DNA of 64,000 nucleotides from Chrysaora quinquecirrha (Eukaryota > Cnidaria > Scyphozoa > Semaeostomeae > Pelagiidae), in assembly GCA_014526335.1 (NCBI GenBank), contig JACTAT010000042.1, positions 41,771 to 105,770 of the forward strand, given 5' to 3'. Shown here piece after piece: positions 44,801 to 57,336 of this stretch. The stretch's first letter is position 1. The number at the start of each line of letters is the position of its first letter. Made by a program: the position numbers and the translations under genes. The notes under the pieces were generated by a model. The model saw nothing but the letters and a program-made list of their open reading frames with translations, made no database searches and was not told the DNA's origin.

Positions 44801-47800
44801 TAACACATTCTTGTTAAAGCTATGATGAGTTTGCTGTTTTTTTGCTGCGTATTTAAAGCAAGAGGCTATAAAGATGGACGTCCTGCAGCATCTTTAATCT
44901 TTTGGCCCTTAAATTATCGTTAATGTTCGTTATTCAAATCAACGTTAGTGTCTTCTCAATTTGGCTTCGTTCTTCAAAATATTTCTTCATTCTTCAACAA
45001 GTTTCTTAGTTCTTCCTTCAATTCTCTTTGGTGCTTCTGTCATTTCGTTGCTTCTTTGTCTGGTTACCATATATAGTCTGGCACGACGGAGACGCGTCCC
45101 CGCCATTGCTACGGAGATATTTACGATGATATTGGAATATGTTTTCAAGCATTTCGCCGTTGACAGCATTATCGAGGACAGACCAGAGAAACGTTGAAGT
45201 AGATAACAACGCCATCGTGTCCCTGTCTCTTTTAGATTTAATGGGAACATGAGTTTTGATATGGTAACTTAATTTTTTTCTTATCTCCGCCGTTGACGGC
45301 TTCGACCGGGACATGCTTTAAAAGTATCCTATATCACCGTTGGGTCATGTTCCTATATCATCACTGGACGCCGTAATCCGACCGTAATCAACAACTACTT
45401 GAGGATTTTCAAGTGTGTCCCCGTCGTCCCCGTCGCTTAATATTGTATGGGGACATGAATATAGTTGCTACATATTGGACACGACGGGGGCGCATCCGTT
45501 ACGGTGATATGGAAACCAGGCTTAAGGTTGCTTCAAAAATCCTCTCTGCACTTCTTCATGCTTCTTTCTGCTTCTTTGCTCTTCATAATACTTCAAAGCC
45601 TTTTCTTCAAGCTTTGTTGTATATTAGCTTAGCTGACACAATCTTCAACTTTATTATTATTGTTTACTTATTGGTTTCTAGGTGCGGTGGAGCTGCATTT
45701 ATTATGCAGTTTAGCATGCTTGGCGATTGTGAACAGCATTACTTCATATCTGCTTCTTTTACCATCAATCACAACGATGTACATCCAGGTAACCGATTTC
45801 GGTGTATCGGTATTACAATTTTTAGGCCAGACTAAACGATCAAACATTGTCGGTCCAACATTTAAAATTTGCTATACAACAAATGTTTAATCGTTTGGCC
45901 ACGTCCACAAACATTGCTTGACAAGCAAAAGTAGCAAACTTTGAAGCGTCATGTTTTTGAAAAAGTTCAAAAACGTAAAGCAAAAAATGTTGGACGAGCA
46001 ATGTTTTTGGACGTGGCCAAACGGTCAAACATTTTGCTTGACAGGCAAATCTAAAATTTTGTACCAACAATGTTTGGTCGTTTGGCCAAGCCTTATGTCG
46101 ACATGCCGCACAGTCAGAACTGGTTGGCGATTTTGTTGACCTTATGTTTCGCAGCCGACCTATCGACATAAGCGTTCTGGCAACTTGTTGGCAACTAGCT
46201 CCTGTTTGACGGCAACTAGTTGACGCAGAGTTCCAGAGAGTTAGGCATGTTCTACTTCTGCGATTAGTTGACAACTGATTACCGTCAGTAGGAGTGGTCG
46301 CAGTCGATATGAGCGCTCTATCGACCGCTAAATACTGTATCCTATAAGTTTGACAATTTGTTACCATATCGACATTCGTTAGCAGTTAAAAATTGTTGGT
46401 GTTAGTTCTAAACTCTATAATCTACCCCTTAATAGCTTGATTTGGGTGATGAGGAAATAAGTCTAAATGAGAGCGAAGCAGCAGCTGGTACTGAAGACAT
46501 CACTGCTGAATACAAAAGAGCATTGAGCAGTGATGCAGATGCATCGTACACTCGAAGCAATCCAGTTGCAAGACATGTTAGATTAATCATGGTATGTATT
46601 TTTCATGTGTAGGCCTATATTTGTTATTGCAAGGATAAAAGAAGCTGTTTTCTAGTCTAAATTGTACTGAGAAGATCATTAAGGACTGGTCATTATTTGT
46701 TATCTTGGTAAGGGCTGAAAAAAATGGTTGGGTAACTAAAATGTGCTAGTAGCTTTACGTGGTGTAACAGAACAATTTTCGGACACCGGGTTGGTTGTCT
46801 ATGAAAGAATTAGTAACTGCTTGTTTCACCAAATACTGTGAATAGACACCGGGTAAATACTTCCTTGCCATTGCAAGGTTGGGTAAAGAAAATTCTATTT
46901 CTAAAGCACTAGGGTAAAAAAATTTAGAGATTCTGAACTTGTTTCCCTTCAGCCCCAACATTCAGCAACAACAGGTCCCTTAGTTTAAGCCAATGGTTAA
47001 ATCGTCTTTACCTAAACAGGACCGTAGACTCCGGTCAGACAAACGAACCTTCCAAATACCTCACCCAGTCTTTCTTACTCTGACGTTCTTAGTGGGAAAT
47101 TTCACTTGTATGTCTCTGTTTGTCAGTTAGAACTATGGACTTCCTTAGCCTATAAGTACTATAGGGCCCCTCGCACTACGTCTCAGCAGTTTCCTGACAA
47201 GGTTTGTCGACCATAGTCGGACCCCCCGTTTATTCCGACCCCGCCCCTGCTAATTAGATCCTATTCCGACCTCCCAGCAATTAGGCACCTAGAAGTAACA
47301 GTAAGGGCGACTGCTTATGACACTTTAAGCACTCATTCTGATAAGGAAATAAAGGAAACAGATATTTCTGGGTGTGAAAAAGTATGACGGGGGGGGACGG
47401 TAGGTTATATTAAGAATTCTAGAATTCTATTTGTCGCATTCGTGACACTCACGAGTCACGGCATCAACGAAAGATCATCGCCTTGCCATTTATGAAATCG
47501 CCAAAAATCGTCCCACGAAACCCGTTCCGTCAATAAACAAGGCCTGATGCACGTACTATTATGGATGAAGGAATGCACGCTTATGGCCGCATTGTTCTTT
47601 CTTGTCTTTTTAGGGTGGATGCCTTTGTCTTGTACACGTCATGAATTTATTTTGGTACATAGTTAGCAAAAAAGACGAAACTAAAGAACGGTGAGGAATG
47701 TTTTTCTTATTAGAAACAGAACGAGCCATTTATACTTTTATTGGAATTGGATCAGTGAAAATGGGAAACTCTCATTTCTCAAATTTAGGCTGATGATCGA

Positions 47801-50800
47801 CGTTCCTCATTATTAGCGGGTGGGGAAAAGATTAGAATGGATCCGTTTTTCTAGCGTACCCTCAAGATATGACCCCGTTTCCAAAAAAGGAACGGGTTCA
47901 TGCGTATACCATTGTAAACGAAAGGCCTATCATGACCTTTTTGGAAACGGATCCACCTGGATAATTTAACCTTCACCTTCTGAAGAAATCGCTACGGATC
48001 GTATCTCTAAATCGTTCTTTTAACTTGCAGGTTGCACTGGATTTCTTTAGAACAGGTCAGTCTAGCCTTTTAACTTTTGATATTTGCATTCCTCCTTTGC
48101 ATTCTGGAGCCGAACATCGAATTTCTTGAATCATTGGGGAATCTGCATACGTTTACTCTTTGGGCCAAATGTAATTTTTGAAACTTGATTCAACCATAGG
48201 ACAACGTTAACTGGATAACCCGGATTAAGCACAAAATTACAGCAAGGAGTGGTTCCAAATAATCGACAAAGCCAGATCTTTGTTTCACCTAGGGGTTTCG
48301 GGACCTCCTCAAATATTTTCACATCAAAACCAAAAGGTGGTTTTCGTGTAGGCAGAAAGAGTTTGCTTTCTCACTTGGACAGCAATTAATGCTGTTGGTC
48401 TTTCAGCTGTATCCCGCAAGCTGATTGGTGTTCAAAATACAATACCAATTTAGCTTTACTTTTCTAGCCTGCGTGCAGCCTCAAACTCTTCTTTCGTAAA
48501 GAGTTAGTTTCGGTTAGATGAGTTGAGGCTGCACGCAGGCTATACTTTTCCGATTGATGCATATTGGCCCGTTTAGGGTATAAATTCCGCCTTAGTTGTT
48601 TCCATCTGTTTTGATGTTTATGCTCTGAGCATTGCCAGGCGAGAAAAAACTTTTTAATATGACCAGAGATGTTTCTGCTCTGTTTTGCTTCATGTTTTCT
48701 TATAAGAACAACCTTCTTTAAAACATCTGGCTCAAAGTTCGGTTAAAATTTCTTGCTATCTGTGAATCTATTTGAGATATGCACAGCAAAGTTTACCAGC
48801 GTGAAGCATTTGCCAGGAAACGTATAAATGATTAAAATATTTTTTTGAAAAGGGTGGGGGTGATAAGTTGGTGAAAAATAGCTTCATAAATAAGAAACAG
48901 GCAGGCTGAAATCGAAGCCAAGTGTTCTTATAAAAAAGTGTGTTTACTGACATTTTGTGCAACTCGGAGATTGAAATATTTTTTTATTTGCATTTCAGCT
49001 CTTCTCCTCTGCATTAATCGCCAATTTCGCCTTCAAATACCTGATGCATGAACTCAATGAGTCTTTGCAAACAGTGGTAGCGACTAAAAGATCAAGAACA
49101 ATTTCTTCGAATCCAACTTCAAATGATAGTCAAAGATCTCATAACCAAGCACCACAAAGGCATATGAACAACTGGGAGGTTTGTCGCTGGTCTATTTGTT
49201 CACCGTAAATGCTCTTATAAACGCCTTGTCTCTTGTAAACATCCGTCTTAAATAAACGTCCTCCTAAAATATTGAAAAATTTTATAGACGCCCAGTCTCT
49301 AATAAACGCCTGTCTCTTGTAAACATCCGTCTTAAATAAACGTCCTCCTAAAATATTGAAAAATTTTATAGACGCCCAGTCTCTAATAAACGCCCGTCTC
49401 TTATAAACGCCCCTTTCTTCACTCAAAGACAACTTTTTTGACGTACTAATAAATCGTGTAATAGGGCTATAGCTAAATCCATTTAAAATCTTTCCATTAC
49501 AGAAAGGAATTGAGCATTTAACAGATGAAGAAATCATCCCATTAATAGAATCAAAAGAGATACCAATGCATAGTCTGGAAACCCTGCTCAAAGACTTTGA
49601 AAGAGCCGTTGGATTGAGGTACGTTTTGTATTTATAAAAACACGTACAGTCAGCAATACACTCTTTTTTTATAAGAACAATTTTATAAGAACACGAGCCT
49701 GGATTTTGCCCAGATTTTAAGAACAAAAAAGAACAAGCTGAGGCCGGCCTTTTCATAAGTCCTGAGAATATCAGCTAAATATGAAAGTAAGACAGTCAGA
49801 CTGAACGTAAAAAGCAAGTAAACAAAGAAATGGACAAGCATGCTACATTTTTACAGAAACCTAGTATCACTCCAGAGATTCTCTGAAAAATATAGATGTC
49901 TTCTAGACTTACTACGTGAGTCGAAGTTATCGCTATTGAATTGAATTGCTGGACGCTCAAACTAACTGACTGACTGTAGCGAACAACAACAACATCCATT
50001 CAATTCAATGTGAGCGAAAGTTAGGGCTTGGGAAGCAAGTCTAGATGTCTTCTACCAAGGACATAAGAACAGATTAAGAACAATTCAGGCTCAAAAAAGG
50101 GAAAACTTAAGAACAGCCAGTTTCAATCAAAATTTCCTGGTTCTTATAAAACAAAACACTGTACATCATCTGTCTAGCTGCGTCACACCCTTAAGTCTGG
50201 TCAAACAATCAAACATAACAAACTTTTCAAACACAACAAGCCTGTCAAACATTACATAACAGCTTTACAAGCAATGTTTGACCATTGGCCACGTCGAAAA
50301 ACATTGTGCATGAAGCAGTTTAGCAATGTTTTTTGCAAAAACGTATTCCGCTTTTTATAAGCAAGAAACGTTCAACGAGCAATGTTTTGTGATGTGACCA
50401 AGTGGTCAAATGTTGTCTTTCACTGGCGAATTTCAGATGTTTGAACAACAAAGTTTGATCGTTAGGCCAGGACTTTATCAAAAAAGATTGAATTCTAAGC
50501 TAGCGACTGTTCTCTCTTTCCCATTCTCTCCTTTGGACTTAAATGAGTTCAAGTATTGCTGCTTGCGTCTTGAGTTTTTGTTTTTATTGTAATCAGACGA
50601 ATGTTCCAGATCTTTCTGTTCTACTATCAAGACGGGTGTGAAATGATGGTTTCTGTCAAGGAACCAAGTACTGTAGTTCATTGCAAAAGCTATAAAAAAC
50701 CACCCAGGCATGTGATGTTGATGTCAAAATATTATGTGGCAATACCACGCAAAATAGTTTATAGTTTAAATAAATGTTTTGTTTTACCTTGTATGAAACG

Positions 50801-53800
50801 TACTGATGTCTTTTTAGACGAAGTGTGCTGGGAAGAAAATTGAGAGCAAATTCATCAGCACTCAACCAACTTCCTTGGGAATGGATGGACTATTCAAAGG
50901 TAATAACTGGCCATGCATGTTTTAAATTTTGATTAACCTATACCTAACTCCAATATTTCGAGAAAGAGCTGAAACATTTAAAGTTCTCGTTTGACAATGT
51001 TTATAGTGTGGAGGATAACGCTCGGAAATGTGTTGCTTCGCCAATGAAAAAAACCGGCTACACGCTGCGACATTATAAGCGACAAGCCAAAACATGTCGC
51101 GAAAAGTTCAACCAAATCAATATTCTGCGACTGAGTTTTCTTCAGATCGTAGAACATTTTGTTCGAATATATCCCTGTCTACAAGAGTGACTTTTTGTTT
51201 TTACGCTCTCGGCGACAATTTTTATCATGTCTTGTCGCCATTTCAAGCAAAAAGTCGCACTTGTAACCGCTGCTTTAACTTGTTTATAAGAACCAACTAT
51301 TTGTTTCAGAGTCTAGAAAAGCTGTGGCCAGACTGGGAGACATGTCGTGCGCGACATTGTATTCGGCGTGTCTCTCAGGGTGGCTGAACACGCGAGCAAC
51401 ATATCTCCCAGAAACATTTGCGTGTCTCTCGCTAATTTTGTCGCGTGCTACGAAGTAGTTGAGGAGGCTAAACTGGGAGACATTGCGGGGACATGTCACT
51501 CGTGTCAAAGTCGCGTGCGACATGTCTCCTAGTTTAGCCAGGCCTTAAGACAACGAAATCTGTCTGCACAAAGTTCAAAACACAATATCAATCCAGCGGC
51601 ACATTTCTGAATCTGTATTCTTTGAATTTAATATGTGACTGAACCTTGTTCTTGAAACTTATTCATTACTGTTGCAGGTTCATGGTGTCTGTTGCGAGAA
51701 TGTTATTGGTTATTGTCCTATTCCAGTAGGCTTTGTAGGCCCTCTTTTGTTAGATGGAAAGCAATTTTTTGTGCCAATGGCAACTACTGAAGGATGCTTG
51801 ATTGCTAGTACCAATCGAGGCTGCTCAGCATTGAGGGTAAGGTTTCGTTTCATTGTAATTATCATATATTATCATATTTTATCGCATAAATTAGACATTA
51901 GACATGAATAAATAAGGTGCACTTTGCTTTGCGTTACGCTCTGCTTAAAAAGCTTGCTAAAACATTTAGTTTTTTACACGTTTGAAATTAACACCGCCGA
52001 GACATTTCCTTTGTTCACGAACAAAGGACAACTTATCAAACATACTTGCAAAAATCACGTGTGTTATCCAGAGTTATTTTCATTCTTCATTCAGGCATCT
52101 GGTGGCGTTTCAAGCAATCTCCTTGGAGATGGAATGACCAGAGGACCGGTTGTCCGGTTTCCTTCTGCAAGAGAAGCCAGGTCAGTGATAATGGCTTCGA
52201 ATAAGTCCCTGGGTAAACGATCTAAAAAAGTTGGTAAAACATTTGAAATTTGCTTGTCAAACAAAACGTTTGATAGTTTGTGACGTCGCGAAACATTACC
52301 ATTGGTCAACAAACAATTGGTCAAAAACATCGCCCAGCAGATCCCTAGTGTCAAGCAATGTTTGTGTTGTGGTCAAACGGCCAAGCATTGCTTGAAAAGT
52401 AGTTGTTTGGCCAACAATGTTTCATGTTTTATTTTTCACACTGCAAATCAGCTATCTATGCGGTCTTCGATTTTGCTTAGATCTTCTGGTTTGTTTGAAA
52501 TGAAAACATTTTAAGTTGTGAGCATTTTGTTGTAGTGAAGCAAAGCATTGGCTTGAGGATTCGGAAAATTTGGAAAAAGCTGAAGAAGTATTCAACATGA
52601 GTAGTAGGTAAGAAAAACTCATTTGACAAATTTTGAAATTTAAAGCAAGCGAATCTGGTTTGACTTTCATAAAGTTTAGCAATACTCAGAGAGGGCTGTC
52701 AAAGTGGTTGGTGAAACGTTCAGTTTTTTTTTATTTGTTTATGTTAGATCATTTTGATCAGATCCAGAACCAGATGATCCAGATTATCCAGATCAGATCA
52801 GTTCAGATCAGATCAGATCAGATCAGATCAGATCAGTGTAGATCAAATCAAATGAGGTCAGATCAAACCCGATTCCATCTTGCTTATTGGATTAAAATGA
52901 GGTCAGGTAATATACAGCAACTTTATCTTTTTTGAAGATTTACAGAGTTGAAGTCAATAAAATCCACGATTGCTGGTCGTCTTATGTTCTTGCGATTCAA
53001 TGCAATTACTGGAGATGCTATGGGCATGAATATGGTCTCAAAGGTAAGAAAACCGACATCTTTGTATGGAAAATACATTTCATTATATTGTATTACAAAT
53101 TAAATTGTTTACAAATAAACTTTGACGATTTGTTAAAGAAGCTAGATAACGTCAGGCTTCTGAGATATCTAAACAGATAACAAGACTTCTGTAATATCTT
53201 AATTGTTTTCTGCTAGGGCACTGACAATGTATTGAAGTATCTTCAGATTGAATTTCCCAACATGGAAATCATTAGTGTCAGTGGAAATTATTGCACAGAT
53301 AAAAAACCATCCGCTATTAACTGGTAAGTGACAGTACAGTGTCGGGATTTCAGATTTAACGTATTTCCTCGAATTAGTGCCCTCCCTCGAACAAGTGCCC
53401 CCTTTGGTTTGAGGCCACCATCAAGTTGGTCCCGGACACTCCTTGGTTAGTGTATGTGCAAACTCCTGATTGGCCTGGGTGTTTATTCATAATAAGCGCC
53501 CGGGCGTTTATTCATCGACAAATACGGATTCAGATTTGCTGATTCCAGTAATACTCACCTTTCTGGCTTCAGAAGTAATATTTTATACATTTTTGCATAT
53601 AGGATCGAAGGCAGAGGAAAATATGTTGTTGCCGAAGCTGTTATACCCGGTGACGTCATAAAAAAGGTAAGAATAGTTTTTTAAGTGTTTCTTTGAATTG
53701 CTATAACCATGATTGTAGCCTTCTAAATTTTCTAGTACTTCTAAATTTCTTGTTTTGGCCCAAAAAGACGTTAGGTTTCTTGTTATCAACTAAGTTGGCT

Positions 53801-56800
53801 TTTGGCTTTTGGTTTTATGGACGGATTTCAGAACGTTTAGTTTCCGGAACACAGATCCAGTTTTTTTGTAGGGAGAAAGAGTTTTCTCACCTGGACACTC
53901 CAAATAATTCTGTTGGTCATCCTGCTGTATCCCATTAGCTGATTGCTGTTCACAGCTCAATACCAATCTAGCTTTACTTTTCTGACTGTTGCATTTCGAT
54001 TCGCGTCTTGGTTTATATTCCGCCTTACTCAGTTGTTTTTGCCGGTTTCTGATGTTTACACCCTGAGGGGTGTTAGTCGAAAAAAGCTTTTAAGTACGCC
54101 CAAAGATGTTCCTGCTCTTTGTCACATATCTTTAATTTATTAAGGGAGTATTTATTTCATCCAAGAGTATAGAAATATGCTTCTTCTCAAAATTCTAATT
54201 CTGGGAACAGTAGTCGTTGGAATGCCTATGCTGAAATTCTCTTTCACTGTTTGCTATTTGCTTCACGCTCCCCCCTTCCCCCTTGAACAATGGTGTTAAG
54301 CATCAAAATTTCCAACTAATTCTGGCCTAACACGATTGCTTAGAGAATCATAAATTGTCTCAACATTGTTTGAGGGGGTAAGGGGGGTTTTTCTCTCGAA
54401 TGTGCTAGATTTGCAAAAAATTTCAGTGATTCATACAAAAAATCTAAGGTGTTCCAACTACATTTTGCAGCCGTTGTAGCTGCTTTATGTACACACACTC
54501 TCTCTCTGTCTGTATTAATCAAATACTTTTTGACCTTTCTTTGTAGACACTGAAAACGACGGCCGAAGCACTAACGACGGTAAATACAAGTAAAAATCTT
54601 ATTGGATCTGCAATGGCTGGAAGCATCGGTGGACAAAATGCACATGCTGCGAATATTGTTACTGCCATTTATATTGCCACTGGACAGGTATATTTTTGTA
54701 ATTTATTTCATTGCAATTTTGCTGTCTAGATTTATTATAAGGTTACGATTAACTACCTATACTCCAGTATCAGTTAGATAGAGTTGCCGTAAAAACTCTG
54801 ATAAGCCCCCCGGGGTCTTGCCATATTTGGAAGTTTTTGAGGTTGAGTTATTAGAAGGGGGGCTTATTAGAGAAAGGGAATATCAGTTCTTAAGTTTCGT
54901 TATGGTCTCAGTAGCACAGTGACTAGGGTGCAGGCCTCACAACCAAAACGTAATGGGTTCTCGTCTAGCCACCGTCTTTCCACATGTGATTGCAGAGATA
55001 CCAGCCTTGGGAAAGCTGTTAACACAAATGTATCTTTTAGTGTGGCTACACTCTGCTGTATATCACTGCCCCAGAACAGGGAAAAAGTGCAAAGTCATTT
55101 GAGTAGCCCTAGGCTAGATATAAGACTATAAAATTATAGCTTTAATATACAATTTCTCTTTGTCGTGTAATTCATGTCATACAATTTTCTTTGTAATTTT
55201 CTTCGTTTTTGTAGGATCCTGCACAAAATGTAGTTAGTTCAAATTGTATAACAATTATCGAGCCACATGGTGAAAATAAAACAGATCTGTATATCAGGTA
55301 GGCCCTATTTTTTAGTCCTGAGCTTATGTTTGAAAACTGTAGCAAATTGTTCTAAACTTTTTAATGCGAAAATTTTGGTGGGGCTTTCTTGTTTTTTGTT
55401 TAGTGGTCGTTGTATGAGCATCCAGCAATTCAACTTGTCCAGCAATTCAATTCAGTTCAACACGTATGAAGGTGCTGTGGCATCATGATCTAATCCAGCT
55501 GGCTTGTGGTGTCAGATGTTCAGCAAGATCAGGGGTCGAGTCACAACTACGGTAGCATCACAGCCAGGGTCTAGGTCTCGATTAGTTAACCTACTACCGA
55601 GAAGCTAGCGCCTGGCGCTAAATACACTATTTTACCTTCACCTTCACCTTGACAAAGAAGTCTACGCTCTACCCTTCTCAAGAACATGTTTAAAGTGCGT
55701 TTCAGTACAACGAAATCACGTCTGCAGACTTTGTTCAATTTGATTGTTTTCTGAGACAACAGAAAAGCTTTACCCAAAGCCCAGCCTCATGTTTCTTATA
55801 AAATTTGTGCTTATATACAAGCGTGTAAAGTATACGAAGAATTTAATTGCTTTCAGGATGATCTGTTCGAGTCTATGGCATTGATTTTGATTTTCTGCTC
55901 TTTATTTACTAGCTGTACAATGCCATCGATAGAGGTGGGAACAGTTGGTGGAGGAACAAATCTTCCCGCGCAAAGTGCTTGTCTAGAAGTAAGTATAAAT
56001 GTATTGTACTAAAATGAAACTGCAGGACATATTTATTGCACAACTTGCGACACTACTTTAAGACCGGTTTTCATAGGATCATAATCATCGTACCGTAGTG
56101 ACTTACAGATCTTACATTATCGTGGACGTAGGCTCGATGCACAAGTCGTTTGTAATTTGGCTTTTGAATAGCCAAATGAGACACGACTTGTGTATTGAGT
56201 CTATCGTGGACGTAGGAATGGTTGGCTAAAACAATGGACAACACTACTCTCTTCTAAACTACAATATACCACGTGATAGTACAGTATCATAAACCCATGC
56301 CTAATGTTCAGTCAACTACACGTGATTTCACCCTCTACCCATGTCATTATGTAACACAGCAGCATTTCACTTTACGTCACCAACTGTATTCCGTATTTTT
56401 CACTTTTTCAAACAGATGATGGGAATCAAAGGAAGTGGTGATATAATTGGTGAAAACGCGGGAACCCTCGCAAAGATAGTGTGCGCGACAGTTTTAGCGG
56501 GTGAATTATCATTATTATCAGCGCTTGCTGCGGGACATCTCGTCAAAAGTCACATGAAATTCAATAGGTAAGTGTCGCAATTCACATTTATTTGTAAAGT
56601 GAAAATGGAACCTTTAGTTTCTTCCAAAAGCTGCAACATCGTATTCCCCAGCCAAACCAGCTTAAAATTGCGATTAAGGTTTCCTTTAGCCATTCTCATG
56701 AAGAACTATTGTAAACAATGTGAAAGATACTAATTCAGAATCAACTGCTGGGCTAAAAAGGCTAATTTCTGTAGCTGATCCTACACTTAGATAGAGGCCC

Positions 56801-57052
56801 TATTATGCCGGTTTGTAGGCGTCTTTACCTTTCAATGCCAAATTTTAAAATTTTTCTAAACGAAACAGCTGCTTCTTGACAAAGACGGCGTTCTCATTCT
56901 CATTGGCGGACGCGTCCTGTTTTTGAAACAGTCTCATACCCATTACAATTTTCCATAATTCTTACGAGAGTTTTTTACGTGTTTTTTAATCACCTTTCAT
57001 TTGGTTTTCTTTTAGAGCAAGTAATAAAGAAACGAAATGCAAAGTAATTTGA
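41859..57052 (+). CDS. HMGCR: 3-hydroxy-3-methylglutaryl-CoA reductase
   Basis: ER membrane enzyme: HMG-CoA + 2 NADPH to mevalonate, the committed step of isoprenoid synthesis. 23 GT-AG exons: 41859-42017, 43015-43135, 43887-43980, 44397-44487, 44697-44799, 45682-45788, 46436-46591, 47614-47690, 48031-48055, 48999-49178, 49503-49618, 50818-50899, 51678-51836, 52095-52180, 52536-52607, 52938-53043, 53217-53323, 53603-53666, 54547-54687, 55215-55297, 55913-55988, 56416-56567, 57016-57052. They sum to 2394 bases, one frame, 797 residues (human 888). The membrane region is about residues 1-370 with several hydrophobic segments, then a linker and the catalytic domain from about 395. Catalytic residues are present: Glu475 in MATTEGC, Lys607 in [10 protein letters not shown], Asp683 in GQDPAQN, His781 in KSHM; also DAMGMNM and GTVGGGTN. 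The introns carry many transposon copies. Confidence 0.98.
42340..42860 (+). mobile_element. SINE-like copy, split
   Basis: Left part (42340-42425: ggtctgatctagctg, cttgtggtgtcag, gggtttgagtccc) and right part (about 42775-42860: cacagccaggttcaaggcc, gttaacctactac) are the two halves of the unit at 55472-55645, separated by about 350 bases. The B-box-like gggtttgagtccc points to tRNA ancestry. In HMGCR intron 1. Confidence 0.65.
45824..46092. mobile_element. GGCCAAACGATC-family MITE
   Basis: Left ggccagactaaacgatcaaa, inner tcgtttggccacgtcc and acgtggccaaacggtcaaac, right tgtttggtcgtttggccaag. Full length, HMGCR intron 6, directly against the next repeat. Confidence 0.88.
46096..46425. repeat. 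Dispersed repeat with cagtcagaactngttg, copy 2
   Basis: Same ordered words as 26255-26565 (cgcacagtcagaact, ataagcgttctggcaact, gacggcaactagttgacg, gcatgttcta). In HMGCR intron 6, ending 10 bases before exon 7. Confidence 0.65.
47838..47957. mobile_element. 120-bp MITE with GGATCCGTTT ends
   Basis: ggatccgtttttctagcg at the left and tttttggaaacggatcc at the right, with ccgtttccaaaaaagg in the interior giving a second inverted match. In HMGCR intron 8. Confidence 0.6.
48400..48640 (+). repeat. Dispersed repeat (agctgattggtgtt), copy 1
   Basis: Shares agctgattggtgttcaaaa, caataccaatttagcttt and ggtataaattccgcctta with 53936-54125 and 60378-60580. This copy is interrupted by the 78-bp hairpin. 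HMGCR intron 9. Confidence 0.75.
48465..48542. mobile_element. 78-bp hairpin MITE, 8-bp target duplication (hAT-like)
   Basis: Ends tagcctgcgtgcagcctcaa and ttgaggctgcacgcaggcta are perfect inverted repeats; flanked by TACTTTTC (48457-48464 and 48543-48550). Eight-base duplications are typical of hAT transposons. It inserted into an older dispersed repeat, giving a relative age. Confidence 0.9.
48695..48955. mobile_element. Diverged dispersed repeat (shared with 6205-6430)
   Basis: Shares tttcttgctatctgtg, agcaaagtttaccagcgtg, aagttggtgaaaaat and caggcaggctgaaatcgaag with 6205-6430. HMGCR intron 9, ending about 45 bases before exon 10. Confidence 0.65.
49228..49405. repeat. 84-bp tandem repeat, about two copies
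   Basis: gtctcttgtaaacatccg recurs at an offset of 84 with the sequence between conserved (ttaaataaacgtcctcc, attgaaaaattttatagacg). In HMGCR intron 10. Read backwards it makes a repeated protein frame at 49139-49756, which also overlaps an HMGCR exon and is not a gene. Confidence 0.88.
49656..50163. mobile_element. TACACT...AAGAAC inverted-repeat element
   Basis: Left tacactctttttttataag with aagaac words, right ggttcttataaaacaaaaca then ctgta. Same plan as 5737-6134 with aagaac as the repeated word. HMGCR intron 11. Confidence 0.65.
50191..50474. mobile_element. GGCCAAACGATC-family MITE, diverged
   Basis: Left tctggtcaaacaatcaaaca, inner gaccattggccacgtcg, right caaagtttgatcgttaggcc. HMGCR intron 11. 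Confidence 0.78.
51315..51548. mobile_element. GTGGCTAAACTAGGAGA element, copy 2
   Basis: Left gctgtggccagactgggaga then catgtcgtgcgcgacattg; right gtgcgacatgtctcctagtt followed by tagccaggcctta. Clearer than the copy at 32176-32416. HMGCR intron 12. Confidence 0.8.
52205..52420. mobile_element. GGCCAAACGATC-family MITE, diverged
   Basis: Contains gggtaaacgatc, aaacatttgaaatttgcttg, gtggtcaaacggccaagc and tttggccaacaatgttt. HMGCR intron 14. Confidence 0.7.
52755..52870. repeat. GATCA simple repeat
   Basis: About 115 bases of gatcagatca and close variants in HMGCR intron 15, dense in GATC sites. Confidence 0.93.
53936..54125 (+). repeat. Dispersed repeat (agctgattggtgtt), copy 2
   Basis: agctgattgctgttcacag, caataccaatctagcttt, tatattccgccttactc and gaaaaaagcttttaagtac match copies at 48400-48640 and 60378-60580 in order. 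HMGCR intron 18. Confidence 0.75.
54901..55090 (+). mobile_element. Possible tRNA-derived SINE of a second type
   Basis: agtagcacagtgactaggg resembles a polymerase III A box and aatgggttctcgtc a B box at the expected spacing, followed by about 100 bases of unrelated tail. HMGCR intron 19. The body does not fold as a cloverleaf tRNA. Confidence 0.4.
55472..55645 (+). mobile_element. tRNA-derived SINE-like copy, full length
   Basis: gatctaatccagctgg, cttgtggtgtcagatg and the B-box-like ggggtcgagtcac, then cacagccagggtctaggtc, gattagttaacctactac and tagcgcctggcgctaaatac with a ttcacc-rich tail. Related pieces at 42340-42860 and reversed at 4555-4720. HMGCR intron 20. Confidence 0.7.
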
Positions 57053-57336
57053 AATAAGAATTATTTCTGGACTAAATGGTTGGGCAGCAAAAGTATTCAA
57101 TTTGGGATGAAATGAATTTTTAACAGAAAGTAAGAACAGAACTATTAGCTACCATAGTCATTGCTTTCGCGATTGTGAAGCTGCAGTGGTGAAGTTATGG
57201 TTATTCTTTGTTTTTGAGGATTGAATCGAATTCATCTATAAGCGGGTGGTTTTAGCTTGGGAGTGTAGCTGTCAAATCGGTTAGAATTTGAACAGTTAAG
57301 TGTTTGCTGGTGCTTATAAACACCAGTCCTGACTAA

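Noticed and set aside
45840..46367. 175-codon minus frame with cysteines
   Set aside because: Lies wholly over two transposon-like repeats in HMGCR intron 6; related frames appear over other copies of the same MITE (62287-62586).
49139..49756. 205-codon minus frame with a repeated segment
   Set aside because: Repeat comes from the 84-bp tandem DNA repeat; the frame runs antisense across HMGCR exon 11.
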